The position numbers and the translations under genes are program-made. Below, piece after piece: positions 35,845-43,823 of a stretch of DNA of 64,000 bases. The stretch lies in assembly GCA_963805255.1 (NCBI GenBank), contig CAWDTK010000017.1:84374-148373 (forward strand). Direction: 5' to 3'. How positions within the stretch are numbered: position 1 is the first letter of the stretch; every line of letters begins with the position of its first letter. This stretch comes from Bog-532 sp963805255. Its GTDB lineage: Bacteria > Actinomycetota > Actinomycetes > Streptosporangiales > Streptosporangiaceae. Below the pieces are notes generated by a model. It worked only from the letters and a program-made list of their open reading frames with translations. It was not told the origin of the DNA and searched no databases.

Positions 35845-37242
35845 TCAGACCTGGACGAACTCGATGCCGGCGATGTCGCAGAAGTCGCGCCAGCCGGCCG
35901 CGTGGTGGCCCAGGTTCATCACCTCGTGGTGCGGGCCGCCCGCGCGGAGCCAGCCGTTCAGGCAGGCGCGCAGGCCCGAGGCGGGACGGAACTGCCCGTA
36001 CGGCATCTCCAGCGCCGGGAGTTCCTGGCTGTCCAGGTTCTCGCCCTCGGCGCACACCAGCCGGAACTTCTCGCCCTCCAGCGAGACCAGGGTGGCGAGG
36101 GTGGCCGGGCCCGGCTGGAGCCGGAACAGGAACGTGGGCGGATCGGCCAGCCGCCCGATGCCGAGCGGCCGCTTGATCAGCTTCACCGGCCGGTCCGCAC
36201 GCGCCACCTTCCAGTTCCCCTCGCCCATGTGGCTCTGCAGGATCGAGCCGGTCGGGAAGTCCATCGCGTACATCTCGGTGAAATGCGCGTCCCCGATCAG
36301 CAGATGCCCGGCGTAGACCAGGCACGCGGTGAGCACGTCACCCTCGGCGGCGTAGCCGAAGCCCTTGGCCATCAGGCTGGACGCCGCGGCCAGCGGCAGC
36401 CGCCTGAACCGGCCGTCTTCGCCAATGGCGTCGAAATGCGCGGTGTAGGCCCCGAACCCGCGTTCGTTCAGAATCTGTTCGAGAGCCAGCTGCATGCGGG
36501 CGTGATCCTCGCGTTCCTCGCGTGACAGCCGCGGGTCGATCTCGAAGTTCTTATCCTCGAACGCGGTCACCCCGGCGATCTGGGCGCCGGCCACCTTCTC
36601 CATCCCGCGGTACAGATCGCCGGGCGCGACCGCGATGATCTCCGGGCCGAGCGTCCTGATCAGGGCGTTCTCGTCGACCCGGATGTCGCCCATGTCGTTC
36701 ATCGCGTAGCCGAAGATCGCGGTCTTCAGCGATTTCCACGCGGTGACGGTCGCGGCGGCCCGCGCCCACCGCCCGACGTCGGCCCGGAAGCTGTCGCTCT
36801 TCCAGTCATCGGTCAGTACCTGGAAGCGCTTGCCCGCCCGGACCATGGCGTTCGCGGTGTCCTGGGCGCCGTGCACACCCTGGTTGTAGGTCATGTCGGC
36901 CATGTCCCAGGCGGGCGTGACCGACGGCTCCGGCTGGATGTTGGCCAGGCAGACCGGCAGCCGTGACTCGCTCAGCAGCCGCGCCACCCGCATGGCCGGG
37001 CCGTAGGTGAGCATCACGACGAGCACGCCGTCCAGGTCGGAGTCCTCGAACTCGCGCATCGCGCGCTCGGCGTCCTCGCGGTACTTGATCGCCCTGCCCG
37101 GGATGAGTTCGGCTACGCCGGACAGCTGGCGGGCGATCTGGCCGGCGTACCCCTCCTGCCGCTGCGCGATCCCGGGGATCATGTCGTCGTACAGGTCCTG
37201 CATGATGCCGAGGATGCCGATACGTGGCTTGCGGTCAGCCAT
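35845..37242 (-). CDS. araA: L-arabinose isomerase family protein
   Basis: Converts L-arabinose to L-ribulose. The metal/catalytic residues appear in order: Glu in FGYAAEGDVLTA, Glu in AHFTEMYAMDF, His in LQSHMGEGNWK and His near the end (GGPHHEVMNLGHHA). N-terminal GILGIMQDLYDDMIPGI fits the isomerase fold. 465 residues, a little short. ATG 37242 follows AAGGAG by 6 bases. It lies downstream of the broken araD and araB in one minus-strand operon; this context makes arabinose the likely substrate, but the sequence is a divergent member of the family. Confidence 0.85.
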   Translation of the reverse strand: MADRKPRIGILGIMQDLYDDMIPGIAQRQEGYAGQIARQLSGVAELIPGRAIKYREDAERAMREFEDSDLDGVLVVMLTYGPAMRVARLLSESRLPVCLANIQPEPSVTPAWDMADMTYNQGVHGAQDTANAMVRAGKRFQVLTDDWKSDSFRADVGRWARAAATVTAWKSLKTAIFGYAMNDMGDIRVDENALIRTLGPEIIAVAPGDLYRGMEKVAGAQIAGVTAFEDKNFEIDPRLSREEREDHARMQLALEQILNERGFGAYTAHFDAIGEDGRFRRLPLAAASSLMAKGFGYAAEGDVLTACLVYAGHLLIGDAHFTEMYAMDFPTGSILQSHMGEGNWKVARADRPVKLIKRPLGIGRLADPPTFLFRLQPGPATLATLVSLEGEKFRLVCAEGENLDSQELPALEMPYGQFRPASGLRACLNGWLRAGGPHHEVMNLGHHAAGWRDFCDIAGIEFVQV

Positions 37243-37356
37243 GAAAGTCTCCTTCTCTGAACGAACCTGGCAAGGCTGTGCTCCCGCCATACGGCTCGGT
37301 ACCACTCGTGACACCCGGGCGCCGGTCACCGGAACCGAGCGCGGCCCGGAAGCGGC

Positions 37357-37747
37357 TCAGTGCTGGCCGTACTGCTCCTTGTAGCGCTGGTGCAGCGCGT
37401 CCACCTGGTCCGGCGGCAGCGGCTCGGGGTCGCCCAGCAGGCGCGCGGCGTGCACGGTCCGGGCCGCGTCCTCGCACATGATCGCGGCCTTGACGGCGTC
37501 CCGGACGGCCGGGCCGATTGCGAACACGCCGTGGCTGGACCATCGACTCGGGCGTCAGGTCGTCGTAGCCGATACCGCTCGGCTTGATGATCATCAGATC
37601 AGCCCCTGGAACCCCGCGCCGACACGTTTCCCGACGTCCAGGCGACCAGCCCGTGGCGCGGCAGCTCGGCGTGCAGGCGGACACGATCTCGCGCAATTCG
37701 GCTACGAGTTCGGCGGCCGGCAGGCCGCCGTTCTCGGCAACGCTCAC
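37357..37747 (-). pseudogene. araD: L-ribulose-5-phosphate 4-epimerase, internally deleted and frameshifted
   Basis: GTG 37747 overlaps the araB stop. The N-terminal end (AAELVAELREIV) and KPSGIGYDDLTPESMV block, and in another frame ELPRHGLVAWTSGNVSARG, are the start of AraD. Two opposing frameshifts separate these. The sequence then jumps, near 37545, to the normal C-terminus (VFAIGPAVRDAVKAAIMCEDAARTVH...KEQYGQH) ending at 37357. About 100 codons, including the metal-binding histidines, are missing, so the product cannot work. The arabinose pathway therefore needs an epimerase from elsewhere. Confidence 0.82.
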
Positions 37748-39489
37748 GAGAAGCCCCCCGTTTCCTCGTCGAGCGATCCGGATGTGGTGTCACCGGAACC
37801 GGGGTCAACGGCGGGGGACCTGAGGACCCGGTCGCGGAGCGCGCGCAGCCGGTGCATGCTGTCGTTGCCGCCCCGGCCGAAGTAGTCGTGCAGCGTCACG
37901 TACTGCGCGTACAGCTCGTCGTACACGGCGGCGCTGGCCGGATCGGGATGGTAGACCTCGCGCCGGAGCTTTCCCATGGCCTGCGCCGCGGCCGGCACGT
38001 CCGGGTATGCACCCGCCGCCACGGCCGCGTGGATGGCCGAGCCCAGCGCGGGTCCCTGACCGGAACCGATCACGCTCAGCGGGCGGCGGATGACATCGGC
38101 GTAGATCTGCATCACCAGGTCGTTCTTGAGCAGCCCGCCGGCGACGATGAGGTCGGTCACCGGGACACCCGCTGAGCCGAACGATTCGATGATGACCCTC
38201 GTCCCGAACGCGGTCGACTCCAGCAGCGCGCGGTAGATCTCGGCCGGCCGGGTGGCGAGCGTGAGCCCGACGATGGCCCCGGACAGGTGGTGGTCGACGA
38301 GCACCGACCGGTTGCCGCCGAACCAGTCCAGCGCCACGAGCCCGTGCGCCCCGGCCGGCTGCGCCGCGGCTTCCTCGGTGAGCAGGTCGTGCACGGAGAT
38401 GCCCCGCAGCGCCGCCTTGTCCCGGTAGGAGCCGGGGACGGCGTGCCCGGTGAACCAGGCGAAGATGTCGCCGACGCTGCTCTGGCCGGCTTCGTACCCC
38501 CACTGGCCGGCGATGATCCCGCCGTCGACCACCCCGCACATGCCCGGTATCTCGGCCAGGCCGTCGCTGTTCATCACGTGGCAGGTCGAGGTGCCCATGA
38601 TGGCGACCATCTGGCCCGGCTCGACGGCGCGCGCGGCGGGCGCGGTGACGTGCGCGTCGACGTTCCCGACGGCGACCGCGATGCCTGCGGGCAGCCCGGT
38701 CCACTCGGCGGCTTCGGCGGTCAGGGATCCAGCGCGGGTGCCAAGGGCCGAGATCGGATGCTCGAGCTTACCGGCGGCGAAGCCGGCGAACTCCGGGTTG
38801 AGCGCGGCCAGGAACTCACGTGACGGGTAGCGGCCGTCCTGCCAGATGCCCTTGTACCCGGCGGTGCAGGCGTTGCGCGTCTCGGTGCCGGTGAGCTGCC
38901 AGATGATCCAGTCGGCCGCCTCGATCCAGCGGTCCGCCCGGGCGTAGATCCCCGGGTCCTCCTCCAGCAGCTGCAGGGCCTTGGCGTACTGCCACTCCGA
39001 GGAGATCTTCCCGCCGTAGCGCGCTATCCACGGCTCCATCCGCTCGTGAGCCAGCGCGTTGATGCGGTCCGCGTGCGGCTGGGCCGCGTGGTGCTTCCAC
39101 AGTTTGGGGTAAGCGTGCGGGCGTCCCTCCAGGGCCGGGACCATGCACAGCGGCGTGCCGTCGGCGGTGGCCGGCAGGACCGTGCACGCGGTGAAGTCGG
39201 TGGCGATGCCGATCACCGCGGCCGGGTCGATGCCCGCGTCCCTGACGGCCGCGGGTACCGCGACGCGCAGCACGGCCCGGTAGTCGGCCGGGTCCTGCAG
39301 GGCCCAGTCCGGCGGCAGCGGCTCGCCGGTGGCGGCGAGCTCACGGTCCATCACCCCGTGCCGGTATTCGTGCACGGCGGTGCCTGCTTCCGCCCCGTCA
39401 CTGACCCGGACGACGAGCGCGCGGCCGGACAGGGTGCCGTAATCAACGCCAATGACGTACCGGTCCTCGTTGTCAGCGCTCACAACCAT
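37744..39489 (-). CDS. araB: ribulokinase
   Basis: FGGY-family kinase phosphorylating L-ribulose. Phosphate-1 motif YVIGVDYGTLSGRALVV near the N-terminus, TDFTACTVLP, AVGNVDAHV, the FGGY-type GLVALDWFGGNRS and the adenosine-binding LIVAGGLLKNDLVMQIYADV are present; 581 residues is normal. ATG 39489 has GGAAGG about 5 bases upstream; the preceding in-frame residues do not look like AraB. First structural gene of the ara operon. Confidence 0.93.
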   Translation of the reverse strand: MVVSADNEDRYVIGVDYGTLSGRALVVRVSDGAEAGTAVHEYRHGVMDRELAATGEPLPPDWALQDPADYRAVLRVAVPAAVRDAGIDPAAVIGIATDFTACTVLPATADGTPLCMVPALEGRPHAYPKLWKHHAAQPHADRINALAHERMEPWIARYGGKISSEWQYAKALQLLEEDPGIYARADRWIEAADWIIWQLTGTETRNACTAGYKGIWQDGRYPSREFLAALNPEFAGFAAGKLEHPISALGTRAGSLTAEAAEWTGLPAGIAVAVGNVDAHVTAPAARAVEPGQMVAIMGTSTCHVMNSDGLAEIPGMCGVVDGGIIAGQWGYEAGQSSVGDIFAWFTGHAVPGSYRDKAALRGISVHDLLTEEAAAQPAGAHGLVALDWFGGNRSVLVDHHLSGAIVGLTLATRPAEIYRALLESTAFGTRVIIESFGSAGVPVTDLIVAGGLLKNDLVMQIYADVIRRPLSVIGSGQGPALGSAIHAAVAAGAYPDVPAAAQAMGKLRREVYHPDPASAAVYDELYAQYVTLHDYFGRGGNDSMHRLRALRDRVLRSPAVDPGSGDTTSGSLDEETGGFS

Positions 39490-39652
39490 GTCCGCCTTCC
39501 GCTGGCGCTCCACGCGGGCATCGCGATCACGCCGACGTGAACGCAGCGAAGAACATCGCCGCAGGGCATGCGGTGAAAACGCGGGGAGGGTTGCCGCTGG
39601 GCGAGCTCGTGAACCGCGAACCTCAGCACGACGGCCTCCTGGTCGCGTAACC

Positions 39653-39724
39653 GGAAACCGCCACCTTCAGGTAGCCGGAAACCGCCACCTTCAGGTAGCC
39701 GGAAACCGCCGCCTTCAGGCGGCC
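39653..39724. repeat. 24-bp tandem repeat between regulator and araB
   Basis: Three 24-bp units (39653, 39677, 39701) beginning GGAAACCGCC, the third with three changes. They lie just after the regulator stop and 160 bp before araB, so they are in the transcribed leader or promoter region of araB. No clear symmetry within a unit. Confidence 0.75.
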
Positions 39725-39732
39725 GCAGGATG

Positions 39733-40845
39733 TCAAGGTCCAGCCTGGTGCGACGCGGTTCCCGGCGGCGCGGTGCTCGCGCGCAGCACGAGCTCCGGTG
39801 GCACCCGGAGGTGAGCGCCGGTCCCCGGTCCGCCGGAGATCCGATCGACCAGCGCACTCAGCGCCTGGCGGCCAAGTTCGCCGAAATCCTGGCGGACCGT
39901 CGTGAGCGGCGGAAGGAAGTACCCCGCCTCGGGCACATCATCGAACCCGGCCACGCTGACCTCGTCCGGGACGCGGCGGCCGCGTTCGGTGAGGGCCCGC
40001 ACCAGACCCAGGGCCATGTTGTCGTTGCCGCAGAAGACGGCGGTGACCTCGTCCATCCCGGCCAGCTTCTGCCCGATCTCATAGCCGGACCGCGCCGACC
40101 AGTCACCCGAGGTGACCTCCGGTTCCCGGGCGCCCGCCTCGCTCAGCGCCGCGCGCCAGCCGTCGATCCGCTCGCGGGCGTCCAGCCAGCTGCCGGGGCC
40201 GGCCACGTGATGGACGGTTTCGTGTCCCAGACCCAGGAGATAAGTGGTGGCCCGGCCCGCGCCGTCCGCGTTATCCACCGCGACCGACGTCAGCGGAGCG
40301 CGGGTCCCGCAGCCGACCGCGACGAGCGGCAGATCGGCGGGGACGTGGCTGAGCGCCGCGACCGCCGACGTCTGCGGTGCGATGACGATGATGCCCTCGA
40401 CCGCGTGGCCGAGGAATCTATCCACGGTGTCCAGCATCGAGCGCCGGTTCAGGGCGGGCAGGCTCGCGATGACGACGAAGTACCCGTGCTGGGCCGCGCG
40501 CTCGATCCCGTTCAGCATCATGGCCGGCCCGTACAGCGGCGAGTCGATGCTGATCACGCCCAGGGTGTGGGTGCGGCGGGTCACCAGGGCGCGGGCTGCG
40601 GCGTTGGGCCGGTAGGCCAGCTGCCGGATCGCGTCCAGGACCTTCTCGCGGGTATGCGGCCGGACGTTCGGATGATCATTGAGTACTCGGGAGACTGTCT
40701 GATGGGAGACCCCGGCGAGCTGGGCGACGTCGGCCATCACCGGCGGCCGGCCCAGGGTGCTGGCCGGGCGTCCGGCCGTGCCCGGCTTGGCGCGCGCCTG
40801 ACCGCCCTGACCGGGCCTGACCGGATTACGCGGTGACGACGCCAC
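39733..40845 (-). CDS. LacI-family transcriptional regulator of the arabinose operon
   Basis: An N-terminal tail, then a classic LacI HTH and hinge (MADVAQLAGVSHQTVSRVLNDHPNVRPHTREKVLDAI...YRPNAAARAL), then a periplasmic-binding-type sugar domain with GIISID-like, SVAVDNADGAGRATTYLLGLGH and VAGFDDVPEA blocks. GTG 40845 follows GGGAGG by 6 bases; an internal MADV start is also possible. It is upstream of araB, araD and araA on the same strand, so it is inferred to respond to arabinose or a derivative. Confidence 0.9.
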   Translation of the reverse strand: MASSPRNPVRPGQGGQARAKPGTAGRPASTLGRPPVMADVAQLAGVSHQTVSRVLNDHPNVRPHTREKVLDAIRQLAYRPNAAARALVTRRTHTLGVISIDSPLYGPAMMLNGIERAAQHGYFVVIASLPALNRRSMLDTVDRFLGHAVEGIIVIAPQTSAVAALSHVPADLPLVAVGCGTRAPLTSVAVDNADGAGRATTYLLGLGHETVHHVAGPGSWLDARERIDGWRAALSEAGAREPEVTSGDWSARSGYEIGQKLAGMDEVTAVFCGNDNMALGLVRALTERGRRVPDEVSVAGFDDVPEAGYFLPPLTTVRQDFGELGRQALSALVDRISGGPGTGAHLRVPPELVLRASTAPPGTASHQAGP

Positions 40846-40946
40846 CTCGGGCCTCCCTTTGCCACCAGCAGCACAGCGGAACGGCCCGCCTCCGCGCCGG
40901 CTCAGCCGGGCGCCTGGCGGACCGGTGCTGCTGGTGATTTTTGATG

Positions 40947-40962
40947 ATGTTATCGCTCACAT
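40947..40962. promoter_or_regulatory. candidate LacI-type operator
   Basis: ATGTTATCGCTCACAT is a 16-bp imperfect palindrome with a central CG (12 of 16 symmetric positions), the usual form of LacI-family sites. It lies about 100 bp upstream of the regulator gene, where it could autoregulate it and the operon. Confidence 0.55.
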
Positions 40963-40982
40963 TTTCGGCCGGTCAAGGACCA

Positions 40983-40999
40983 TATCACCGCAAGTGATA
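40983..40999. promoter_or_regulatory. second palindrome upstream of the regulator
   Basis: TATCAC and GTGATA with a CGCAA centre form a perfect 6-bp inverted repeat 20 bp from the first operator candidate. Confidence 0.4.
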
Positions 41000-41338
41000 G
41001 ATCAGTGACATCTTATTCTGTTACTCAGCATATATGCGCTGGCTACAGCGTCCCCTGAAGTGCTGGCGGAAAGATCAGATGGTTCGCGCCGCCCGAAAAA
41101 AGTCACACGCGTGGCCGGATCTATGTGCGGTTGCGTGGTCACCAGACACCTCGCCAGGATGCCCCGGCGTTCAGGCCGCCCCCGGCGAGGCCGAAGACCC
41201 CCATCAAGCGGCTGCTGTGGTACCGGGCGGAAGACCCGGCGGCCGAGGGCGGCGGGCCGGGGCCCAGGGCGGCGGGCCGGGGCCCAGGGCGGCCGAGGGG
41301 CGTCGAGCGGCGACGCCGGGTAGCTAAGAAGTCGCAAA

Positions 41339-41389
41339 TTATGAACGCGCTGTCTTTATCCCTGGCGGGGTGATGATCCCTTCCGCAGC
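41339..41389 (-). pseudogene. relic of a transposase C-terminus (minus)
   Basis: Reads AEGIITPPGIKTARS and stop, closely like the end of the long ISAzo13-type transposase at 56.3 kb (TEGITIPSMIKTAC). Flanking DNA down to 41323 also resembles the sequence outside that gene's stop. Confidence 0.5.
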
Positions 41390-41430
41390 CGGCTGGGACC
41401 GGGCCGCGCTGTTTCACACAGCGCACCTGC

Positions 41431-41502
41431 CTGGACGATCTATCCAGGCTCGCGACCGCAGAAGGCATCGTGGTTATGTCAAAGATCAGGGCCGTTGGTT
41501 AA
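41431..41502 (+). pseudogene. relic of a transposase C-terminus (plus)
   Basis: Reads LDDLSRLATAEGIVVMSKIRAVG and stop, matching LDDLYSLATTEGITIPSMIKTAC at the end of the gene at 56.3 kb. The stop runs into TTAATGATCTGCGAGCCC (41499-41516), which also appears beside that gene and is probably the element's terminal repeat. Confidence 0.55.
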
Positions 41503-41539
41503 TGATCTGCGAGCCCTAGCCAGCTAGCCGGAGTTGCGG

Positions 41540-41941
41540 CTAGCGGTCGCCCATGGAACGGCGCAGCCGGAGGTAGGCGGCACGCGCGGCGGCCTCGGCT
41601 TCCTGGATGGTCGCTTCGGCCTTGCGGCCCGTCTCGCTCTCGCGGAACTCCCGGACCGTCGCCTGCGCTTTCTGTGCGGCCGCACCGTCGCGCAGGTCGC
41701 GGACGGCTTCCTGCGCCCGGCGCGCCGTCTCGCTGTCCCGCAGGTCGCGGACGGTTTCCTGTGCCTTCCGCGCGGTGTCACTTTCCCGGAAGTCCCGGAT
41801 GGCCTCCTGCGCCCGGCGTCCGGCGTCGCCCTTCCGGACGTCGCGGGGCGGACGGTCGGCGGCGCCACCGCGCGCGCGTCCACCCCAGGCGGACCGGATC
41901 GAAGACATCAAACCGCGGACCTGCCGCTCGAACTTCCCCAT
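41540..41941 (-). CDS. small coiled-coil protein with 16-residue repeats
   Basis: 133 residues, MGKFERQVRGLMSSIRSAW followed by a basic linker and then four and a half 16-residue units of the form RRAQEAVRDLRDSETA, ending in a helical segment. The repeats are strongly charged and predicted helical. No signal or membrane segment. ATG 41941 has AAGGGA about 10 bases upstream; an ATG at 41959 is possible. Function unknown; resembles small secreted or cell-wall-associated actinobacterial repeat proteins only in composition. Confidence 0.65.
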   Translation of the reverse strand: MGKFERQVRGLMSSIRSAWGGRARGGAADRPPRDVRKGDAGRRAQEAIRDFRESDTARKAQETVRDLRDSETARRAQEAVRDLRDGAAAQKAQATVREFRESETGRKAEATIQEAEAAARAAYLRLRRSMGDR

Positions 41942-42117
41942 CGGGGCATCCCTTCCCATCCCGTAAGAGCAACTTACCTCGCCCCACTGATATCCAAACG
42001 CGCCTCGCTCCGCGGCCGCCCCCGCTGTGGCGGGGCGCCGGCCGGGCCTTCCTGCCGTGCCGGGCCTTCCTGCCGTGCCGGGCCTTCCTGCTGTGCCGGG
42101 GTCCCATGGGGCGCCAG

Positions 42118-42431
42118 TGCGTGCCGCGGCCCTGATCGGCTTCGGTACGGCCGGTACCGCCGTCGGCTCGATCGTGTTCGCCAGCCGCGGCGTGCCCGAC
42201 CGCGACCAGGGCGTCGTCAGTGGGATGATCAGCACCAGCCGCCAGATCGGCGCGGCCATCGGCGCGCGCTCCGGCCGGCCGTGGCGGAAGGCATCGGGCA
42301 CGGCGCCGGCGCGGCCGGGGGTGACGGGTGATCGCGCGGCGATGCTCACCGGCGCGGTCGCGTCCGCGCTGGCCATGCTGGTGGCCTGGCGCGCCAGCCG
42401 GGCCGGCGGTCCGGCGGCTGAGCGCGGCTGA
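42118..42431 (+). pseudogene. relic of an MFS (DHA2-type) transporter C-terminus
   Basis: The text GFGTAGTAVGSIVFASRGVPDRDQGVVSGMISTSRQIGAAIGAR matches the penultimate region of drug-efflux MFS proteins (VPDRDxGxASGxxNTSxQxGxAxG), followed by a final hydrophobic helix (AAMLTGAVASALAMLVAW). Twelve or so upstream helices are missing; a repetitive LPAVPG stretch precedes it. Confidence 0.55.
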
Positions 42432-42525
42432 CCATGATTGCGTGGTGGCGGCCGAGCCCGGTTTAGCCGAACGGAACTGGCCGGGGCCCCGCCGCCGGCC
42501 TGCGCAGTAGCGGGCAGGAGCGCAG

Positions 42526-43500
42526 ATGACGGTAACGCCGCGAGTGACCGTGCTGGGCAGCATGAACATGGACATCTCCGTGACCGTGCCGCGGCTTCCC
42601 GGCCCGGGCGCGACCGTCCTCGGTTCCGCCGCCCGCGTCGCGCCCGGGGGGAAGGGCGGTAACCAGGCGGTCGCGGCGGCCCGGCTCGGCGCCCAGGTCC
42701 GGATGGCGGGCTGCGTCGGCGGCGACGATTTCGGTGGCCGGCTGATAGGCGCCCTCCAGGCCGAATCGGTGGGCACCTCGGCCGTCCGCGCGGTGACGGA
42801 GGTGGCCTCGGGGCTGGCCCTGATCACCGTTGACGCCGACGGCGAGAACATCATCACCGTGGCGCCCGGAGCCAACCAGGCCGTGGGCGAGGCAGAAGTC
42901 GCCGCCGCGTGCGCGCTCCCCGGCGACGTGCTGGTCATCTCGGCGGAAATCCCGGTCACCGCGATCGCCGCTGCCCTGGCCCGGGCCCGGATCGGGAACG
43001 CCGTCTGCCTGCTCAACCTGGCCCCGCCCCCGCCCGGGCCGGCCAGCCTGCTGGCCGGCGGGGTGGACTGGCTGGTGGTGAACGAGCCGGAAGCCGCCGC
43101 GGTCCTCGGCCGGCCGGTGAGCGGCCCGGCGGACGCCCGGGCCGCCGCGGCCGACCTGGCCGCAGCCCAGCCCGGACCCGGGCCCCGACCCGCTCACGTG
43201 GTGGTCACGGCCGGAGCCGACGGTGCGGCCTTCGCGGGCCCGGATGGCACCGGTGTGGTGGCCGGCTTTCCCGTCCACGCCGTGGACAGCGTTGGCGCCG
43301 GCGACACGTTCGTCGGCGCGCTGGCCGTTGCCCTGGCCGTGGGCGCGCCCCCCGGGGCCGCCGTTCGCGCGGCCTGCGCCGCTGCGGCCGTCGCCACGAC
43401 CAGGCATGGCACCCAGGAAGCCATGCCGCGCCCGGCGGATGTCGTGGCCCTCACTGGCGTGACGTGGCCCCTCCCGCCTGATGTGGCCCCTCCCGCCTGA
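42526..43500 (+). CDS. rbsK: ribokinase
   Basis: PfkB-family sugar kinase phosphorylating ribose. N-terminal VLGSMNMDISVTVPRLPGPGATVLG, the sugar-binding GGKGGNQAVAAARLGA and the anion-hole/catalytic DSVGAGDTFVGALAVAL are intact. ATG 42526 follows AGGAG by 5 bases. The last ~15 residues (TWPLPPDVAPPA) are encoded by the start of a 19-bp tandem repeat that continues past the stop. No rbs transporter adjoins it. Confidence 0.9.
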   Translation: MTVTPRVTVLGSMNMDISVTVPRLPGPGATVLGSAARVAPGGKGGNQAVAAARLGAQVRMAGCVGGDDFGGRLIGALQAESVGTSAVRAVTEVASGLALITVDADGENIITVAPGANQAVGEAEVAAACALPGDVLVISAEIPVTAIAAALARARIGNAVCLLNLAPPPPGPASLLAGGVDWLVVNEPEAAAVLGRPVSGPADARAAAADLAAAQPGPGPRPAHVVVTAGADGAAFAGPDGTGVVAGFPVHAVDSVGAGDTFVGALAVALAVGAPPGAAVRAACAAAAVATTRHGTQEAMPRPADVVALTGVTWPLPPDVAPPA

Positions 43501-43651
43501 CGTGGCCCCTCCCGCCTGACGTGGCCCCTCCCGCGTGACGTGGCCCCTCCCGCGTGACGTGGCCCCTCCCGCGTGACGTGGCCCCTCCCGCGTGACGTGG
43601 CCCTTCCCGCGTGACGTGGCCCCTCCGGCCTGACGTGGCCCGCGCCGGCGT
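43462..43651 (+). repeat. 19-bp tandem repeat spanning the rbsK stop
   Basis: Ten head-to-tail units at 19-bp spacing from 43462; eight are within one or two bases of ACGTGGCCCCTCCCGCGTG, the last two are diverged. The rbsK stop (43498-43500) straddles units two and three. There are no unique spacers, so it is not CRISPR. Each unit has ACGTGGCCC but no strong self-complementarity. Confidence 0.9.
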
Positions 43652-43823
43652 GACATTCCTCACCCGTGGGCTGAGCCGGGAGGCCTCCCGAATCCCGCGA
43701 AATCTCCTCCGTCGCAGGCCTTGTGCCTTTACGCACAAAGCATCCACCCACCGTGTGTAACCTGGGGTTTGCCGCCCGTTCACTTCTGGAAAGACATGTA
43801 CTGAGGGTGATACCGTCCGCCTC

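Larger units (their letters stand above)
40846..41538. other. intergenic region with operators and IS scars
   Basis: About 690 bp without an intact gene. Besides the two palindromes it has a 20-bp GC-rich tandem duplication at 41251-41290 and two short transposase relics facing each other (listed separately). Confidence 0.6.

Noticed and set aside
43462..43651. CRISPR or rho-independent terminator cluster
   Set aside because: No spacers and no strong inverted repeats; simple 19-bp tandem repeat.
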